Positions 15,967 through 25,762 of a stretch of 64,000 bases of DNA are shown in pieces. The notes beneath the pieces were generated by a model. It saw nothing but the letters and a program-made list of their open reading frames with translations. It made no database searches and was not told where the DNA came from. The position numbers and the translations under genes are program-made. Positions within the stretch are counted from its first letter, which is position 1. Every line of letters begins with the position of its first letter. This DNA comes from Fructilactobacillus hinvesii (GTDB taxonomy: Bacteria > Bacillota > Bacilli > Lactobacillales > Lactobacillaceae), in contig NZ_CP097118.1 of NCBI RefSeq assembly GCF_024029435.1, positions 1,240,001 to 1,304,000 on the forward strand, given 5' to 3'.

Positions 15967-16908
15967 ATGACTGCAATTGATTTAAGCGCCACGATTGGAA
16001 CAGAGACCTTTCAGCATCCGTTGATTAACGCAGCTGGGGTATGGGATGAAACCGCAACCGAAATGAACGCCGTGCTGGCTTCCGCTGCTGGCGGATTAAC
16101 CACTAAAAGTGCAACCTTAGCTCCTCGAGCTGGAAACCCTAAGCCCCGTTACTTTGACACTAAACTAGGAAGCATCAACTCGATGGGGTTGCCTAACCAA
16201 GGATTGGACTACTACCTTGATTTCATCGCTAACACTACAACTGACAAACCAATTGATTTATCCGTAACGGGAACCAAAATGGCAGATCAAATTGCGGCGC
16301 TCCAGCAAATTCAAGCCAGTGATTTTACCGGGATGTGTGAGCTAAACTTATCGTGCCCCAACGTAGTTGGCAAACCGCAAATCGGTTACGATTTAGACGC
16401 CACTAAAGAAATCTTGGATCAGGTGTTCGATTTTTACACCAAACCGCTAGGGGTTAAACTTCCTCCCTACTTTGACCTCCAACAATACGATGCAATGGCT
16501 CAGATTTTAAACCAATATCCTCTAACATACATTAACGCCATTAACAGCGTGGGCAATGGCCTCGTGATTGATCCAGACAGCGAACGAGTAGTCATTAAAC
16601 CCAAAGGAGGCTTTGGGGGCATCGGCGGAAAATACATCAAACCGGTAGCGCTAGCTAACGTTCGTGCTTTCCGGCAACGCTTGCGTCCTGAAATCAAGAT
16701 CATCGGTACCGGTGGGGTCACCACGGGAACAGATGTCTTTGAATTAATCCTGTGTGGGGCGGACATCGTGGAACTCGGAACGGTAGTCATGCAAGAAGGA
16801 CTGGCCGCCTTTGCCCGCATTAACCAAGAGTTAACTGACCTCATGGCAGCCAAAGGTTACCACAAACTAACTGATTTTCGGGGTCACCTACAAGAATATC
16901 AAGACTAA
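15967..16908 (+). CDS. pyrD: Dihydroorotate dehydrogenase, class 1A
   Basis: A 313-residue flavoprotein of the fumarate-linked soluble type. It oxidises dihydroorotate to orotate. Signatures are INAAGVWDET, NSMGLPNQGLDYY, the catalytic-Cys loop ELNLSCPNVVGKPQ, VKLPPYFD, and the FMN phosphate site KPKGGFGGIGGKYIKP with GTGGVTTG. No pyrK is adjacent, in line with class 1A. ATG 15967 has AAAGGAG upstream. Divergent from pyrBC. Confidence 0.95.
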   Translation: MTAIDLSATIGTETFQHPLINAAGVWDETATEMNAVLASAAGGLTTKSATLAPRAGNPKPRYFDTKLGSINSMGLPNQGLDYYLDFIANTTTDKPIDLSVTGTKMADQIAALQQIQASDFTGMCELNLSCPNVVGKPQIGYDLDATKEILDQVFDFYTKPLGVKLPPYFDLQQYDAMAQILNQYPLTYINAINSVGNGLVIDPDSERVVIKPKGGFGGIGGKYIKPVALANVRAFRQRLRPEIKIIGTGGVTTGTDVFELILCGADIVELGTVVMQEGLAAFARINQELTDLMAAKGYHKLTDFRGHLQEYQD

Positions 16909-16925
16909 TCTTCTTAACAGTAAAA

Positions 16926-16957
16926 GCCACATGGCAATATTGCCATGCGGTTTTTTT
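16926..16957 (+). terminator. Terminator after pyrD
   Basis: GCCACATGGCAA/TTGCCATGCGG forms a long stem, followed by T7. Confidence 0.88.
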
Positions 16958-16963
16958 GACCAT

Positions 16964-17004
16964 AAAAAAACTGCAACGACCAAATGGCCGTTACAGTTTT
17001 TATT
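16964..17004 (-). terminator. Terminator after the NlpC/P60 gene
   Basis: AACTGTAACGGCC and GGTCGTTGCAGTT pair on the minus strand, followed by T7. Confidence 0.85.
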
Positions 17005-17011
17005 ATTTACT

Positions 17012-18187
17012 TTATTCGAATGAACCCCATGCTACTTTTTGAGTTTCACGAACTGGACAGTATAATTTGTTACCACTGTAACCAGTGTATTCAACCCAAA
17101 CGTGACCGTCTTTTACAACGTAACCATCGTAGCTAATCTTAGCTCCAGCAGGAAGGTAACCAGTAATCTTAGCCTTTAAGCTAGCTGATTCACGAACGGC
17201 GATTTGAGTGTCACCATTAGTGAAGTAACCAGTTTCAGGGTTAAACTTACCTTCGTTTGATGATTGTGAAACTAACTTAGCATCAGTTAAAACTGGCTTA
17301 GCTTCTGCGGCTGGTTGTGCAGCTGCTTGTTGATCATCGTTAGTTGCTGGTGCTTGGGTGTTGTCAGCAGCTGGTTGTGCGGCTGCTTGTTGATCATCGT
17401 TAGTCGTTTGTGCTTGACTGTTGTCAGCGTCTGGTTGTGCGGCTGCTTGTTGATCATCGTTAGCAGGTTGTGCTTGCGTGTCAGCGGCTGGTTGTACGGC
17501 TGCTTGTTGATCATCATTAGCAGGTTGTGCTTGCGTGTCAGCAGCTGGTTGTGCAACTGCTTGTTGATCATCGTTAGTTGCTGGTGCTTGGGTGTTGTCA
17601 GCAGCTGGTTGTGCGGCTGCTTGTTGGTCAGTGTTAGCCGTTTGTGCTTGACTGTTGTCAGCGGCTGGTTGTGCGGCTGCTTGAGTAGTTTGTGCTGGTG
17701 CGCTAGCAGCGGCAGAAGCACCGCCACCAATCCGACCATAGGTCACTTGACCAGGGAAGTAAGAAATGGAATCCCCACTAATAACTCCACGGTTTTGAGC
17801 ATCAAGCATTTGACCATTTCCTTGGTAAATTCCCACGTGGTAAATACCACTACCATCGTTGAAGAATACTAAATCACCGGCTTGAGCTTCAGAAGCACTA
17901 ATTGGTTGTGCTGCAGCGGCTTGAGCTGCGGCAGTCCGTGGCAAGCTAACTCCGTTTTGACCATAAACATATTGCGTAAAGCCAGAGCAGTCAAAACCAC
18001 CAGGGTTACTACCACCCCATGCATATGAAGTACCAACGTGTTGTTGTCCAGTGGACAAAACATCAGCAGAAGCAGTGTTGTTACCTGCAAAGAAGAAGGC
18101 CCCAGCCATCATTGAAGTAGCGATTCCGGCAAACAACCATTTCTTACCTGCTTTGTACATCTTAAAGTGAACTTTAGTATTTTTCAT
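17012..18187 (-). CDS. NlpC/P60 peptidoglycan endopeptidase with KxYKxGKxW signal and SH3-like domain
   Basis: A 391-residue secreted wall hydrolase. The N-terminus carries KMYKAGKKW followed by a hydrophobic stretch and cleavage near NTASAD. The NlpC/P60 domain (about 42-150) has the catalytic Cys in FDCSGFTQYVYG and His in YHVGIYQG, and cleaves peptide cross-links in murein. A linker (about 155-295) is built from repeats such as QPAADNTQAPATNDDQQAA. The C-terminus (about 305-391) resembles a bacterial SH3 wall-binding domain (REASLKAKITGYLPAGAKISYDG region). The KxYKxGKxW type of signal is shared with the giant adhesin in this window. Confidence 0.93.
   Translation of the reverse strand: MKNTKVHFKMYKAGKKWLFAGIATSMMAGAFFFAGNNTASADVLSTGQQHVGTSYAWGGSNPGGFDCSGFTQYVYGQNGVSLPRTAAAQAAAAQPISASEAQAGDLVFFNDGSGIYHVGIYQGNGQMLDAQNRGVISGDSISYFPGQVTYGRIGGGASAAASAPAQTTQAAAQPAADNSQAQTANTDQQAAAQPAADNTQAPATNDDQQAVAQPAADTQAQPANDDQQAAVQPAADTQAQPANDDQQAAAQPDADNSQAQTTNDDQQAAAQPAADNTQAPATNDDQQAAAQPAAEAKPVLTDAKLVSQSSNEGKFNPETGYFTNGDTQIAVRESASLKAKITGYLPAGAKISYDGYVVKDGHVWVEYTGYSGNKLYCPVRETQKVAWGSFE
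17290..17700. repeat. Ala/Gln-rich linker repeats
   Basis: About seven imperfect copies of a unit of 18-20 codons (AAAQPAAD, Q-A-P/Q, N-D-D-Q-Q) within the NlpC/P60 gene. Units differ by one or two codons, a pattern expected from slippage and recombination. Confidence 0.85.
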
Positions 18188-18400
18188 TGTATCGATAATC
18201 TCCTCTTCGAAATTGTCTTTTTAGTTTTTAATTTAATTAACTTACAAGATATATCCTAGCATGCCCATCAATGCTTGTGGGTAATTCAACTTGTTCTTAA
18301 TCTAACTGTAATCGTTTTGAAATATATTGCGAAATTATTAACTAAATCTAAAGCTAAGCGGATTCCTCTCTTAGCAACCGTTTGAGCTGTTTCAAAGTAC

Positions 18401-18436
18401 AAAAAAACGTAGAACGTTATCTACGTTCTACGTTTT
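18401..18436 (-). terminator. Terminator after pgi
   Basis: AAAACGTAGAACG/CGTTCTACGTTTT with a 7-base loop and a T-run on the minus strand. Confidence 0.88.
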
Positions 18437-18447
18437 AATGACTGAAA

Positions 18448-19797
18448 TTAATCAATTTCTTTTTTTAACTTAGCAGCTAATTCTTCGTAGCCCGGTTTGC
18501 CTAACAAAGCAAACATGTTTTGCTTGTAAGCTTCCACTCCGGGTTGGTTAAATGGATTAATCCCATTTAAGTAGCCCGAAATGCCAACCGCTACTTCGAA
18601 GAAGTAAATCAAGTACCCAAGGCTGTATTCTGATTCATCTGGAATTTCAACGGTCAGAACGGGAACCCCACCATCGTTATGAGCAAGGACGACCCCTTCG
18701 TAAGCTTTGTCATTAACTTCATTTAAGGTTTGACCCTTCAGATAGTTCAATCCATCCAGATTATCTTTTTCCATGGGAATATCAACGTTGTAAGGTGGTT
18801 TCGTAACTTTTACAACTGTTTCAAAGAGATTCCGTAATCCTTCTTGAATGTATTGACCTAACGAGTGCAAATCAGTGGTGAAGTTTGCAGAAGATGGATA
18901 AATCCCCTTTTGGTCTTTTCCTTCTGATTCACCCATTAATTGCTTCCACCATTCAGCAAACATCCGCAGGTTTGGTTCATAGTTTTCAATTAATTCCGTT
19001 ACGTAACCCTTCCGGTACAAAATATTACGTAAGGCGGCATAGCGGTAAGCATCGTTCTTACTCAAGTCTGCATCTTGGTATGCAGCAGCGGCATCAGCAG
19101 CTCCGTGCATTAACTCGTTTAGATCAGCCCCAGTAGCAGCAATCGGTAATAATCCTACCGGAGTTAAGACAGAGAACCGGCCCCCAACGCCATCTGGAAT
19201 GATGAAACTTTCGTAACCATTTGCTTCCACTTCTTGGCGTAATGCTCCATTTTTAGCATCCGTCGTGGCATAGATCCGGCGACTAGCTTCTTCTTGTCCG
19301 TACTTCTTAATTAACTTTTCTTTGAAAATTCGGAATGCGATGGATGGTTCCGTCGTGGTTCCTGATTTAGAAATTACGTTAATTGAAAAGTCCCGATCAC
19401 CAACGAAGTCTTGTAATTCCTTCAAGTATGAGGCACTCAATGAGTTTCCGGTAAAGACCACTTGCACCCCACGTCGTTCTGACTTGGGTTTGGAATTGTA
19501 GAAACTACCGTTTAAGAAATCGACGGCCATCTTGGCTCCCAGGTAAGAACCCCCAATTCCGATGACAACTAAAACATCGGAATCTTGTTGGATTTTTTCT
19601 GCCGCCTTTTGAATTCGAGCAAATTCTTCGTGATCATAATCAGTTGGTAACGTAAGCCAGCCCCGAAAATCAGCTCCGGCACCAGTTCCATTGCGTAATT
19701 CTTGGTCAGCAGCGGTTACTAAGGCTTGCATTTCTGGCAATTCGTTTGCTTGGACGAATTTACTAACCTTCGAATCATCAAATTTAATGTAAGCCAT
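18448..19797 (-). CDS. pgi: Glucose-6-phosphate isomerase
   Basis: A 449-residue enzyme interconverting glucose 6-phosphate and fructose 6-phosphate. Signatures are [43 protein letters not shown] and [14 protein letters not shown]. Length is normal for the short Firmicutes form. It begins 5 bases after the fructokinase stop, so the two are co-transcribed, feeding fructose into the phosphoketolase pathway. Confidence 0.98.
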   Translation of the reverse strand: MAYIKFDDSKVSKFVQANELPEMQALVTAADQELRNGTGAGADFRGWLTLPTDYDHEEFARIQKAAEKIQQDSDVLVVIGIGGSYLGAKMAVDFLNGSFYNSKPKSERRGVQVVFTGNSLSASYLKELQDFVGDRDFSINVISKSGTTTEPSIAFRIFKEKLIKKYGQEEASRRIYATTDAKNGALRQEVEANGYESFIIPDGVGGRFSVLTPVGLLPIAATGADLNELMHGAADAAAAYQDADLSKNDAYRYAALRNILYRKGYVTELIENYEPNLRMFAEWWKQLMGESEGKDQKGIYPSSANFTTDLHSLGQYIQEGLRNLFETVVKVTKPPYNVDIPMEKDNLDGLNYLKGQTLNEVNDKAYEGVVLAHNDGGVPVLTVEIPDESEYSLGYLIYFFEVAVGISGYLNGINPFNQPGVEAYKQNMFALLGKPGYEELAAKLKKEID

Positions 19798-19802
19798 TTG
19801 TG

Positions 19803-20702
19803 CTACTCCCCCACTTCGTTCTTCTTTTCGTCATCAATTGCCTTTTGGGCTAATACAAAGTCCCCAAAGGTTGCCGAGCCGTTGTGTTGAATTTCCGGAC
19901 CCGTAATGTATTTTTCTAATGAGCCAACGCTAAGGTAGTTGTTAAAGAGCAAGGTAAATTGTGCCCGTACTTTAGCAATGAATTCTGGCGTGCAGACCCC
20001 ACCACCTAAAACAACTTTGTCAGGACGGAAGGTTACCGTCAGATCAACTACCGCTTGGGCTGCATAGTAAGCAATGATATCCCAAGTTGGATCAGAAATT
20101 GGCGTATCTTGACCTTTAACTCCGTTTCGAGCTTCAAAGGTTGGACCAGAGGCAACTCCTTCTAAACAGTCACCATGCCATGGACAAGTTCCTTTGAAAT
20201 CAAGGTCATCACGGTGGCGTTTAACTTTGATGTGACCAAATTCAGGAGTTCCTTTAACTCCGAGAAAGTCACCGTTAATTACAGAGCCCATTCCAATTCC
20301 AGTTCCGATGGTAATGTAACTAACTGACTTGATGTTTTCGTCGTGGCGTTTAGCACTTACGTATTCACCGTAAGCAGAACCATTTACATCGGTCGTCCAG
20401 AACATTGGAACGTGGAAACTTTCTTTCATCTTGCCTAAAAAGTCGATGTTACTCCAACCCTTTTTCGGCGTTTTGATAATCCAACCATAGGTATCAGAGT
20501 TTTTATCAATATCAATTGGTCCAAAGGAAGCGATTCCAAAGGCATCAATGTGATCAAATTTCTTAAAGTACTTAACAGTTCTTGCTAATGTTTCGTCAGG
20601 AGTTGTGGTCGGAAATTGGGTTTGGTCAACCACGTTAAAGTTTTCGTCACCAACCGCACACACAAATTTAGTCCCACCAGCTTCAATACTTCCATATAAC
20701 AT
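19803..20702 (-). CDS. scrK: ROK-family fructokinase
   Basis: A 299-residue kinase. It phosphorylates fructose to fructose 6-phosphate. It shows the ATP loop [12 protein letters not shown], the ROK catalytic region [14 protein letters not shown], the zinc site in [11 protein letters not shown] followed by [15 protein letters not shown], and VVLGGGV. ATG 20702 has AAGGAGG upstream; the ORF extension to 20726 lies over that site. A palindromic cre-like site lies upstream. Confidence 0.94.
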   Translation of the reverse strand: MLYGSIEAGGTKFVCAVGDENFNVVDQTQFPTTTPDETLARTVKYFKKFDHIDAFGIASFGPIDIDKNSDTYGWIIKTPKKGWSNIDFLGKMKESFHVPMFWTTDVNGSAYGEYVSAKRHDENIKSVSYITIGTGIGMGSVINGDFLGVKGTPEFGHIKVKRHRDDLDFKGTCPWHGDCLEGVASGPTFEARNGVKGQDTPISDPTWDIIAYYAAQAVVDLTVTFRPDKVVLGGGVCTPEFIAKVRAQFTLLFNNYLSVGSLEKYITGPEIQHNGSATFGDFVLAQKAIDDEKKNEVGE

Positions 20703-20775
20703 AATTTCATCCTCCTTGGACGGCAATTCAACTTACAAGTTAATTATAAGGCGGGAAAAATTGGAATGCAATAAC

Positions 20776-20797
20776 TTTTGTAAACGTTTACACAAAA
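20776..20797. promoter_or_regulatory. cre-like palindromic operator upstream of scrK-pgi
   Basis: TTTTGTAAACGTTTACACAAAA is a near-perfect palindrome containing TGTAAACGTTTACA, which fits the CcpA cre consensus (TGNAANCGNWNNCW). It lies about 75 bases upstream of scrK. A LacI-family sugar repressor could also use it. Confidence 0.75.
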
Positions 20798-20821
20798 GTT
20801 ATTTAAATTACCGTTTTCAAC

Positions 20822-21997
20822 CTAGCGTTGTAATTTAAACCAAAGCCCTTTAATCGGGCTCTCTCGTTGGTATTCCGAGTTAAACGGAAAATCAAGCGGT
20901 TGCTTGAAGGCTTCCTTTTCGATGAAGGATTGCCCCCTTTGTTGGAAAGCAGCTTGGGCAGCCTGGCGCAATCCCTTGAGTGTCACTGCTGGAGTTTCAG
21001 TCGTAATAAAGACATCCGCTTCCTTAGTTGCCAACGTAAAGACCAGCTGCAAAAAGTGGTTCAAGTCCTTACGGATGTTAAAATTCCCCTTTTTGGAACG
21101 CAGGAAGGCCGGCAGATTAATGGTAATGACATCAAACTTCAGATGATGCTTGGTAGCATAATCCAAGTATCCGAATAAATCCATGGTCCGAACCTTTGGC
21201 ATCTTTTGGGTAATCTCGTTAGCACTCAGTTCCGTCACCAAATTGGTTTTCGCATTGTTTTTTTGATCTACAGCCTCACTTTGCACGGCACCCCCAATGA
21301 GGCTAGCGGTCACAAAGCCGGTTTGATCGTATAACAAATGTAAAGCTAGTTTGGCATGGGAATTATTTTTGAGTTGCTGACGAACTTCACGATAGGCCAA
21401 ATCCAAGCCTGGCTTCATGCCTCCAGCAAGTTGAATATCAAAATCAATCCCATTTTCCGTTACTACTTGTTGTTCATCTGGAAAAGCAGCTAAGTCTGAA
21501 ACGGGAGTAATAGCAACTTGGGGCTCATACCGCTTGATTTCATAGACGTTTTTGTAATCAGCTAACGTCTGGCTAAGTGCATCCATGATAAAGCTACGTT
21601 GGTGGTAAAGGCCCGCATTTTCCCAGGTCAATAAAATTTGACCTGCAAAATTATCAATGGCTAAGCCACCGAGTCCATCTCCAATCCCATTAAACAACCG
21701 GTAGGCCGTCACGTTTTGTCCGACTAACGGAGCCCGTTTTTGGAAAGCCTGTTTCAACAGGTGTTCAAAAAAGGCTTCATTAATCGCTTGATTTTCTTTC
21801 CGACTTAAAATCCAACCGATACCGTTTCCTTCTGGGGCCAAATAGGCACTAGCAACGAAGTGTCCGCCTTTTTGCAGTGCCACAAATTCGCCGTTATCAG
21901 TAGCGTCCACTGGTTGTTCCAAATCCTTTAAGCTCAACTTAGGATAGCCGCCTTCAATTTTACTGGCCGCTGCTCCTGTAATTTCAATTGCTCGCAT
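20822..21997 (-). CDS. PUA-domain class I rRNA methyltransferase (RlmI-like)
   Basis: A 391-residue protein. An N-terminal PUA-like RNA-binding part (about 1-80; GGYPKLSLKDLEQP, VASAYLAPEGNGIGW) precedes a linker domain with RLFNGIGDGLGGLAIDNF. The C-terminal SAM-dependent methyltransferase part (about 190-390) contains the NLPAF motif and TTETPAVTLKGL. Relatives methylate C5 of 23S rRNA cytosine. The SAM-binding glycine loop is less canonical than in RlmI, so the exact target is uncertain. Confidence 0.8.
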   Translation of the reverse strand: MRAIEITGAAASKIEGGYPKLSLKDLEQPVDATDNGEFVALQKGGHFVASAYLAPEGNGIGWILSRKENQAINEAFFEHLLKQAFQKRAPLVGQNVTAYRLFNGIGDGLGGLAIDNFAGQILLTWENAGLYHQRSFIMDALSQTLADYKNVYEIKRYEPQVAITPVSDLAAFPDEQQVVTENGIDFDIQLAGGMKPGLDLAYREVRQQLKNNSHAKLALHLLYDQTGFVTASLIGGAVQSEAVDQKNNAKTNLVTELSANEITQKMPKVRTMDLFGYLDYATKHHLKFDVITINLPAFLRSKKGNFNIRKDLNHFLQLVFTLATKEADVFITTETPAVTLKGLRQAAQAAFQQRGQSFIEKEAFKQPLDFPFNSEYQRESPIKGLWFKLQR

Positions 21998-22108
21998 GAA
22001 AATTCCTCGTTTTTCTATAGTGTAGTTAGTTTCATTGTAACTTGAATCATTACCAATTAGTAGCGATTGAATGTTATAATAGAAACTTGTTTTGAAAGGA
22101 GTGAAATT

Positions 22109-22882
22109 ATGTATAAATATTTAGTTTTCTTTGACCTCGACAGTACCCTCTTTGATAAAAACTCCCAGGTAACAGATGAAGTGGCTGCTGCCATGGATAA
22201 AATTCGGGCCAAGGGCGGACTACCAGTCATTGCCACCGGTCGAACCCTCTACGAAATTCCAGAAACTTTAAAAAAGACCAAGATTGATACTGCAGTGACT
22301 TCTAACGGGGATCACGGTATTTACCAAGGTAAAGAACTTTTTGAACGTCGGATTGATCCGCACACCATTGATGAGTTAGATGACTTTGCCAAACAAAATG
22401 GTAATTCAATTACCGTTTTAGACCAAAAAGGCAAGGGAGCTTCGCGCCACGATGAACTATTGAAAAAAGCCTGTGCCTTCGTGCACGCTCCACTTCCCAA
22501 GCTAGTTGATCGCGACTACTGGTACGAACGGCCGATTGACATGATGTTTGTCACCACTACTGATTTAGACGACGTCTACGAAGAAAAATTTGGCGACCGC
22601 TTAAGTTTTTACCGAAACTCTCCCTTCAGTATTGACGTTGTAGATCACGGGGCTTCTAAAGCCAGCGGAATTAAACAACTCATGGAAATGACTGGTTTGA
22701 CCGGAATTCCGACCTACGCCTTTGGAGACGGAAATAACGACATTCCAATGCTCGATTTCGTTGATCATCCGGTCGTGATGGAAAATGGTCGCGAACGTGT
22801 AAAAGATCATGCAGAATTTGTAACTACGACCAACACTAACCACGGAATTGTCAATGGTTTACGGCATTTTGATTTAATTTAA
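22109..22882 (+). CDS. Cof-type HAD hydrolase
   Basis: A 257-residue phosphatase of the HAD superfamily, subfamily IIB. Motif I is FFDLDSTLF, motif II TSNGD, the conserved Lys lies in GASKASGIK, and motif IV is FGDGNNDIPML. It probably dephosphorylates a sugar phosphate or nucleotide; the substrate is unknown. ATG 22109 follows AAAGGAG. A TATAAT lies at about 22074. Confidence 0.92.
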   Translation: MYKYLVFFDLDSTLFDKNSQVTDEVAAAMDKIRAKGGLPVIATGRTLYEIPETLKKTKIDTAVTSNGDHGIYQGKELFERRIDPHTIDELDDFAKQNGNSITVLDQKGKGASRHDELLKKACAFVHAPLPKLVDRDYWYERPIDMMFVTTTDLDDVYEEKFGDRLSFYRNSPFSIDVVDHGASKASGIKQLMEMTGLTGIPTYAFGDGNNDIPMLDFVDHPVVMENGRERVKDHAEFVTTTNTNHGIVNGLRHFDLI

Positions 22883-22917
22883 CCATTGGATATGGTACAA
22901 TTGCAATTGTATCTATC

Positions 22918-23284
22918 GGGGTCGTTATGGATTCGACGGGTATGGTTCGTGCTCGAACTGCATTCCGCACGACGATGCGTTAAATCGTTCAGTTTAAATT
23001 ATAACTGCAAAAAATAATACAAACTCTTACGCCTTAGCTGCCTAAACACCAGCTGACGTAGATCCAGCTAACTTCGTCCATGGGTTAGTTCTGGGTCCTA
23101 AATTTAATGGACTAACGCTTCTTTGTCTCCACCTGGGGCAAGAAGAAGAGACTAATCAGGTTAGCTTTTCATATTAGCCTTGGTTAATGGCGTGATGAAA
23201 AGCGAAGTTTAAATAATCAACCTATGAATGTAGACGTTCGAGTGGCGGCATATTCGGACGCGGGTTCAAATCCCGCCGACTCCA
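22918..23284 (+). ncRNA. ssrA: Transfer-messenger RNA (tmRNA)
   Basis: The 5' end GGGGTCGTTATGGATTCGAC and the 3' tRNA-like end with GGGTTCAAATCCC and ACTCCA are diagnostic. The tag frame at 23007-23045 encodes AKNNTNSYALAA followed by TAA, very close to lactobacillar tags. It rescues stalled ribosomes and marks the peptide for proteolysis. CCA is encoded. Confidence 0.98.
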
Positions 23285-23290
23285 TTAAAA

Positions 23291-23321
23291 CCTGGCAGAT
23301 TAAATTCTGGCAGGCTTTTTT
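23291..23321 (+). terminator. Terminator after tmRNA
   Basis: CCTGGCAG and CTGGCAGG pair with one mismatch around a TTAAATT-type loop, followed by T6. Confidence 0.75.
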
Positions 23322-23346
23322 ATTTTTAAAATTAGGAGAATTATCT

Positions 23347-24192
23347 ATGGAAATCAACAAAGGAAATTCAAATAAAGAAACATTTTTGAAAAAATCATTA
23401 AAAATTTTAAAGAAAACCTACTTAGTTGGATGGTTATTATTTATAGTAATTTTCTCTTTTTCTCTGTTTGGTTATATTACTGCAAATGGAGCTTATGATA
23501 AATATAAAAATCTCACTTCTTCCGAATTAGTAGGCCATCTAATGTCAGAAATAAGTACAATGGATTCTAGATTTTCAACAACTATAACCTGGTTATTCAG
23601 CATTATGACTGTCTTAATTGCATTTATAGGATTTTATTCATACCAACAATTAAAGATGTCTAAAGATCAAATAAAGCAAATTAGAAAAGAATTTGGAATT
23701 GAAGAAATTAATGGAAAGATACAAATGTTAAATAACGCTATTGAAAACGCAAGTTCATCCTTATTAAAGCAACAACAAGATTTCGAAATATCTTTAAAAC
23801 AACAAAAGATTGATTACTATATAGTATCTTTAGAATTAGTAACATCGAATGTTGAAAATATTACTGAATCTACTAATAGTAATACGATTTATAATGATAT
23901 ATTAGGCGTATCTAGAGTGTTAAATAACATTAAGAATACAAGCAGTGAAATTAATAAAGATAAAATGCTTAATTCTTTAATTGCCTTTGGTAATGGTTTG
24001 TTCTTAATTGAACACAATAATAATATGAATAAAGATAAAAAAAATTATCAAAATTTTTTAAAAAAATTAAATGAAATTTCATCTTTATTTGGAGATATCC
24101 CTAAACAATCACAAAATACTAATAAAAATGATGAATATAACGAAGAATTAAAAAATATAAACGATATAATTAGTAAATTTCCAAATGAATAA
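23347..24192 (+). CDS. AT-rich membrane protein with coiled coil, unknown
   Basis: A 281-residue protein. Two membrane spans (about residues 23-45 and 78-98) enclose an extracytoplasmic loop. A long cytoplasmic part follows, with heptad-like helices (about 100-160) and an Asn/Lys-rich end. ATG 23347 has AGGAGA upstream. Base composition is far more AT-rich than its neighbours, and it lies between ssrA (a common integration target) and an IS element, both signs of transfer. No family is recognised. The architecture (two spans plus coiled coil) resembles some phage-resistance or sensor proteins, but that is only analogy. Confidence 0.75.
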   Translation: MEINKGNSNKETFLKKSLKILKKTYLVGWLLFIVIFSFSLFGYITANGAYDKYKNLTSSELVGHLMSEISTMDSRFSTTITWLFSIMTVLIAFIGFYSYQQLKMSKDQIKQIRKEFGIEEINGKIQMLNNAIENASSSLLKQQQDFEISLKQQKIDYYIVSLELVTSNVENITESTNSNTIYNDILGVSRVLNNIKNTSSEINKDKMLNSLIAFGNGLFLIEHNNNMNKDKKNYQNFLKKLNEISSLFGDIPKQSQNTNKNDEYNEELKNINDIISKFPNE

Positions 24193-24254
24193 TAGTGGAT
24201 ATTAAATTAATGCATAAATTAAATATAAGTTATAAATTTATTGAAAATAATACT

Positions 24255-24340
24255 CTTTGTCAAATGGTACTGATGAGCAAATAATTTAATAAATGATTAT
24301 ATCACTAGGCGATGGAATCCTTAATGGATTCTGTTGCCTT
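24255..24340. repeat. Dispersed element copy A, containing a terminator
   Basis: About 85 bases beginning near CTTTGTCAAATGGTACTGATGA and ending GGCGATGGAATCC-TTAAT-GGATTCTGTTGCC. A closely similar copy occurs in opposite orientation at about 33005-33095. The end forms a terminator hairpin for the upstream gene, and the insertion sequence starts within its T-run. Confidence 0.8.
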
Positions 24341-24369
24341 GTAGTGCCCTATAAAAGTTGGACATGACA

Positions 24370-25239
24370 TTATTCAGTTTTTAAGGATTTATTCCGATAT
24401 TCAATCGGAGTAAGTCCTTTTTTGTTACCTGAAATTCTTTCCTTGTTAAACCATTTAACATATTCTTGGCAGACCTTCTTTAACGAAGTTAAAGAGGTCA
24501 ATTTAATTCGATTTAAACATTCTCGTTTCAACAAGTTAAAAAAACTTTCAATTGGCGCATTATCAAGACAATTACCTTTCCTAGACATGCTTTGAGTTAC
24601 GTGATTAGCTTTAATCCAGCTTTGATATGCTGGAATTTGATAATGGAATCCTTGATCTGAGTGAATTGTTACTTGCTTTAAGTCTTTTATTTTGCTCTTA
24701 GTTTCATTTAACATTCTTTCCACTAACTGAAACCTTTCATTATTATCTGCTACTAATGAAATGACTTCACTAGAAGCTTCATCAATAATAGCCGAAATAT
24801 AAGCCTTCTTACCGTCAACTAGTTGAACCTGGGTAATATCAGTGTGCAGCACTTTAAACGGTATCTTTTCACTAAAGTGTTGCTTTAATAAGTTAGGCGC
24901 AATTTTCCCCACTTTTCCACGAAACGAGCTATATCTTTTGCTGGTTGGTTTAGAATACACTTTAGTTTTAATTCCCAATTGAGTCATTAATTTTCTAACT
25001 GTTTCTGGACAAATACTAATTCCACATTTAACCAATTTCAGCCAGATTCTTCTGTAACCGAAGGTTTCTAGATTTTTACTAAAAATGGATTTAATTTCTG
25101 ATTTAACTTGCCGATATTTATCTGGTTGTTTGGCTCGTTTAAGATTGTAATAGAAGGTTGAGCGAGCCATTGAAAAGTAACGAAAAAGCTGTTTGAGCGA
25201 ATACTTATGCCTCAAAGTATCTATGACCTGTGCTTCCAA
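24370..25239 (-). CDS. IS3-family transposase OrfB (DDE integrase core)
   Basis: A 289-residue rve-type transposase. An HTH-21-like N-terminus (FGYRRIWLKLVKCGI) precedes the catalytic core with the first Asp in LHTDITQVQL, the second in IHSDQGFHYQ and the Glu in NAPIESFFNLLKRE. It starts at a TTG overlapping the 3' end of orfA by 19 bases, as in IS3 elements where OrfAB is made by ribosomal frameshifting. It looks intact. Confidence 0.95.
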   Translation of the reverse strand: MEAQVIDTLRHKYSLKQLFRYFSMARSTFYYNLKRAKQPDKYRQVKSEIKSIFSKNLETFGYRRIWLKLVKCGISICPETVRKLMTQLGIKTKVYSKPTSKRYSSFRGKVGKIAPNLLKQHFSEKIPFKVLHTDITQVQLVDGKKAYISAIIDEASSEVISLVADNNERFQLVERMLNETKSKIKDLKQVTIHSDQGFHYQIPAYQSWIKANHVTQSMSRKGNCLDNAPIESFFNLLKRECLNRIKLTSLTSLKKVCQEYVKWFNKERISGNKKGLTPIEYRNKSLKTE

Positions 25240-25762
25240 TTGTCGTTTTGTCCAATTTTGATGCCGTACTCTGAGGCTAGATGTTTTTTTAAGATATCAA
25301 TCTCCATCTGATTTTCATTAATTTGAGCTTTTAGCTTAGAAATTTCATCTAAATAAGCTGACTCCTTATCTTGTGATAAGGGTGAATCTTTATATTTTTT
25401 CTTCATTGATGGTCTACCATGCCTTTTCGGTAAGAGCGCCTCAGCACCAAAATGATTAAATTGATAAATCCAATTTTGTACTTGACTTTGATTGAGTTTA
25501 AATTCTAATGCTGTAAGCCGAATACTAGTTTCATGAGTTTTATAGTAGTTTACCACGCTTAATTTAAATTCTCTGGAATAAATTTTATGTGATCGATTAA
25601 CTTTTAACCCTAACGGTCCTTCCGATTTATAAATTTCGATCCATTGCAATAGATTAGTATTAGATTTGATGTTAAATTTTCTAGCGGTTTCCCTACTGGA
25701 AACCGGGTTATTTAAGTAAAATTCAACTACTTTAATTTTGAATTTTGTACGTATTTAGTCAT
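25221..25762 (-). pseudogene. IS3-family OrfA (helix-turn-helix), apparently frameshifted near its start
   Basis: The open frame from 25649 encodes an HTH and leucine-zipper protein (SREFKLSVVNYYK, LNQSQVQNWIYQF, ENQMEIDILKKHLA). In-frame homology continues upstream without a start as IKVVEFYLNNPVSSRETARKF. The natural start seems to be ATG 25762 (M-T-K-Y-V), whose frame runs into a stop after 11 codons. Adding one base near 25748 would join the two. OrfA, and hence the OrfAB transposase, is probably inactive. Confidence 0.7.

Noticed and set aside
23224..23346. N-terminal extension of the AT-rich membrane protein into tmRNA
   Set aside because: The extension reads through the tmRNA 3' end and terminator; ATG 23347 has its own ribosome site.
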